A DNA stretch of 6,076 bases, taken from positions 1 through 6,076 of the forward strand of contig JAZNIW010000059.1 of assembly GCA_045577695.1 (NCBI GenBank), in the 5' to 3' direction. Of the stretch, positions 6,013 through 6,076 are shown in pieces; position 1 is the stretch's first letter; each line of letters opens with the position of its first letter. A program made the position numbers and the translations under genes. This DNA comes from UMGS1279 sp045577695 (GTDB taxonomy: Bacteria > Bacillota > Clostridia > Oscillospirales > Acutalibacteraceae). Under the pieces are notes generated by a model. The model searched no databases and was not told the DNA's origin. It saw only the letters and a list, made by a program, of their open reading frames with translations.

Positions 6013-6076
6013 ATGGCACAGCGGTCAAAGTTCATAGGCGCTCCAAGCCGTAATGAACTTTGGGAACCGCAAGAGG
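6013..6076 (+). CDS. Possible start of a rightward gene (partial)
   Basis: An ATG at 6013 follows a purine-rich AGGAAGG/GGGGG site (6001-6010) at good distance, and 21 codons are open to the window edge. The peptide begins MAQRSKFIGAPSRNELWEP. I do not recognise it. The same bases form a long inverted repeat (6021-6070), which is unusual for coding sequence and lowers confidence: this may be a structured RNA or repeat. Confidence 0.35.
   Translation, partial: MAQRSKFIGAPSRNELWEPQE
6021..6070. repeat. Long inverted repeat at the right edge
   Basis: CAAAGTTCAT (6026-6035) and ATGAACTTTG (6053-6062) are perfect 10-bp arms. Outside them, GCGGT (6021-6025) pairs with ACCGC (6066-6070) after a 3-base GGA bulge. 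Inside the loop, GGC and GCC can add three more pairs. The result is a near-continuous 15- to 18-bp stem. It overlaps the first codons of the possible gene at 6013. Confidence 0.8.

Noticed and set aside
5926..6074. Minus-strand open frame through the GC-rich region
   Set aside because: It stays open only because the region is GC-rich and it ends inside the tRNA terminator. It has no recognisable domain.
1..6076. CRISPR array or insertion sequence
   Set aside because: No regularly spaced repeats were found, and no transposase or integrase gene is visible in any frame.

Overview
The window looks like chromosome of a low-to-medium-GC Gram-positive anaerobe, most likely a member of the Clostridia. 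This is an inference from strong AGGAG-type ribosome binding sites, near-consensus TTGACA/TATAAT promoters with 17-base spacers, CCA-encoding tRNA genes, T-tailed hairpin terminators and the protein families present. No gene here fixes the genus.

Layout, left to right. (1) Positions 1-1875 (minus strand) hold the first 625 codons of a subtilisin-family (S8) protease. It has an I9-like prodomain, a complete Asp/His/Ser triad and two C-terminal PPC-like domains, and its C-terminus lies outside the window. It is AT-rich, has no visible signal peptide, and follows a leader with three perfect DNA dyads. (2) Positions 2006-2536 hold an amputated uvrB: only the first 91 codons, with the Walker A motif, ending at a stop just where UvrB should continue. 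It is flanked by two copies of an exact 29-bp direct repeat, one of which forms half of an intrinsic terminator. Base composition changes near the uvrB breakpoint. (3) Positions 2764-4216 hold a two-gene operon (minus strand): an MgtC/SapB-family membrane protein followed 13 bases later by a small SGNH/GDSL hydrolase, driven by a clear promoter. (4) Positions 4517-5510 hold a PAP2-family membrane phosphatase (minus strand) with its own near-consensus promoter. (5) Positions 5609-5925 hold a plus-strand tRNA unit: consensus promoter, tRNA-Ser(UGA), tRNA-Ser(GCU) and an intrinsic terminator. (6) Positions 5935-6076 are abruptly GC-rich (about 63% by hand count), with stacked hairpins and the possible start of a rightward gene.

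The MgtC, SGNH hydrolase and PAP2 genes have an ordinary housekeeping or cell-envelope character. The two places that look rearranged are the left part (uvrB fragment, repeats and AT-rich protease gene) and the right edge (GC-rich hairpin region just after a tRNA-Ser gene, a common integration site). I did not find a complete new system. The strongest lead is that the protease gene arrived as part of a foreign segment that truncated uvrB.
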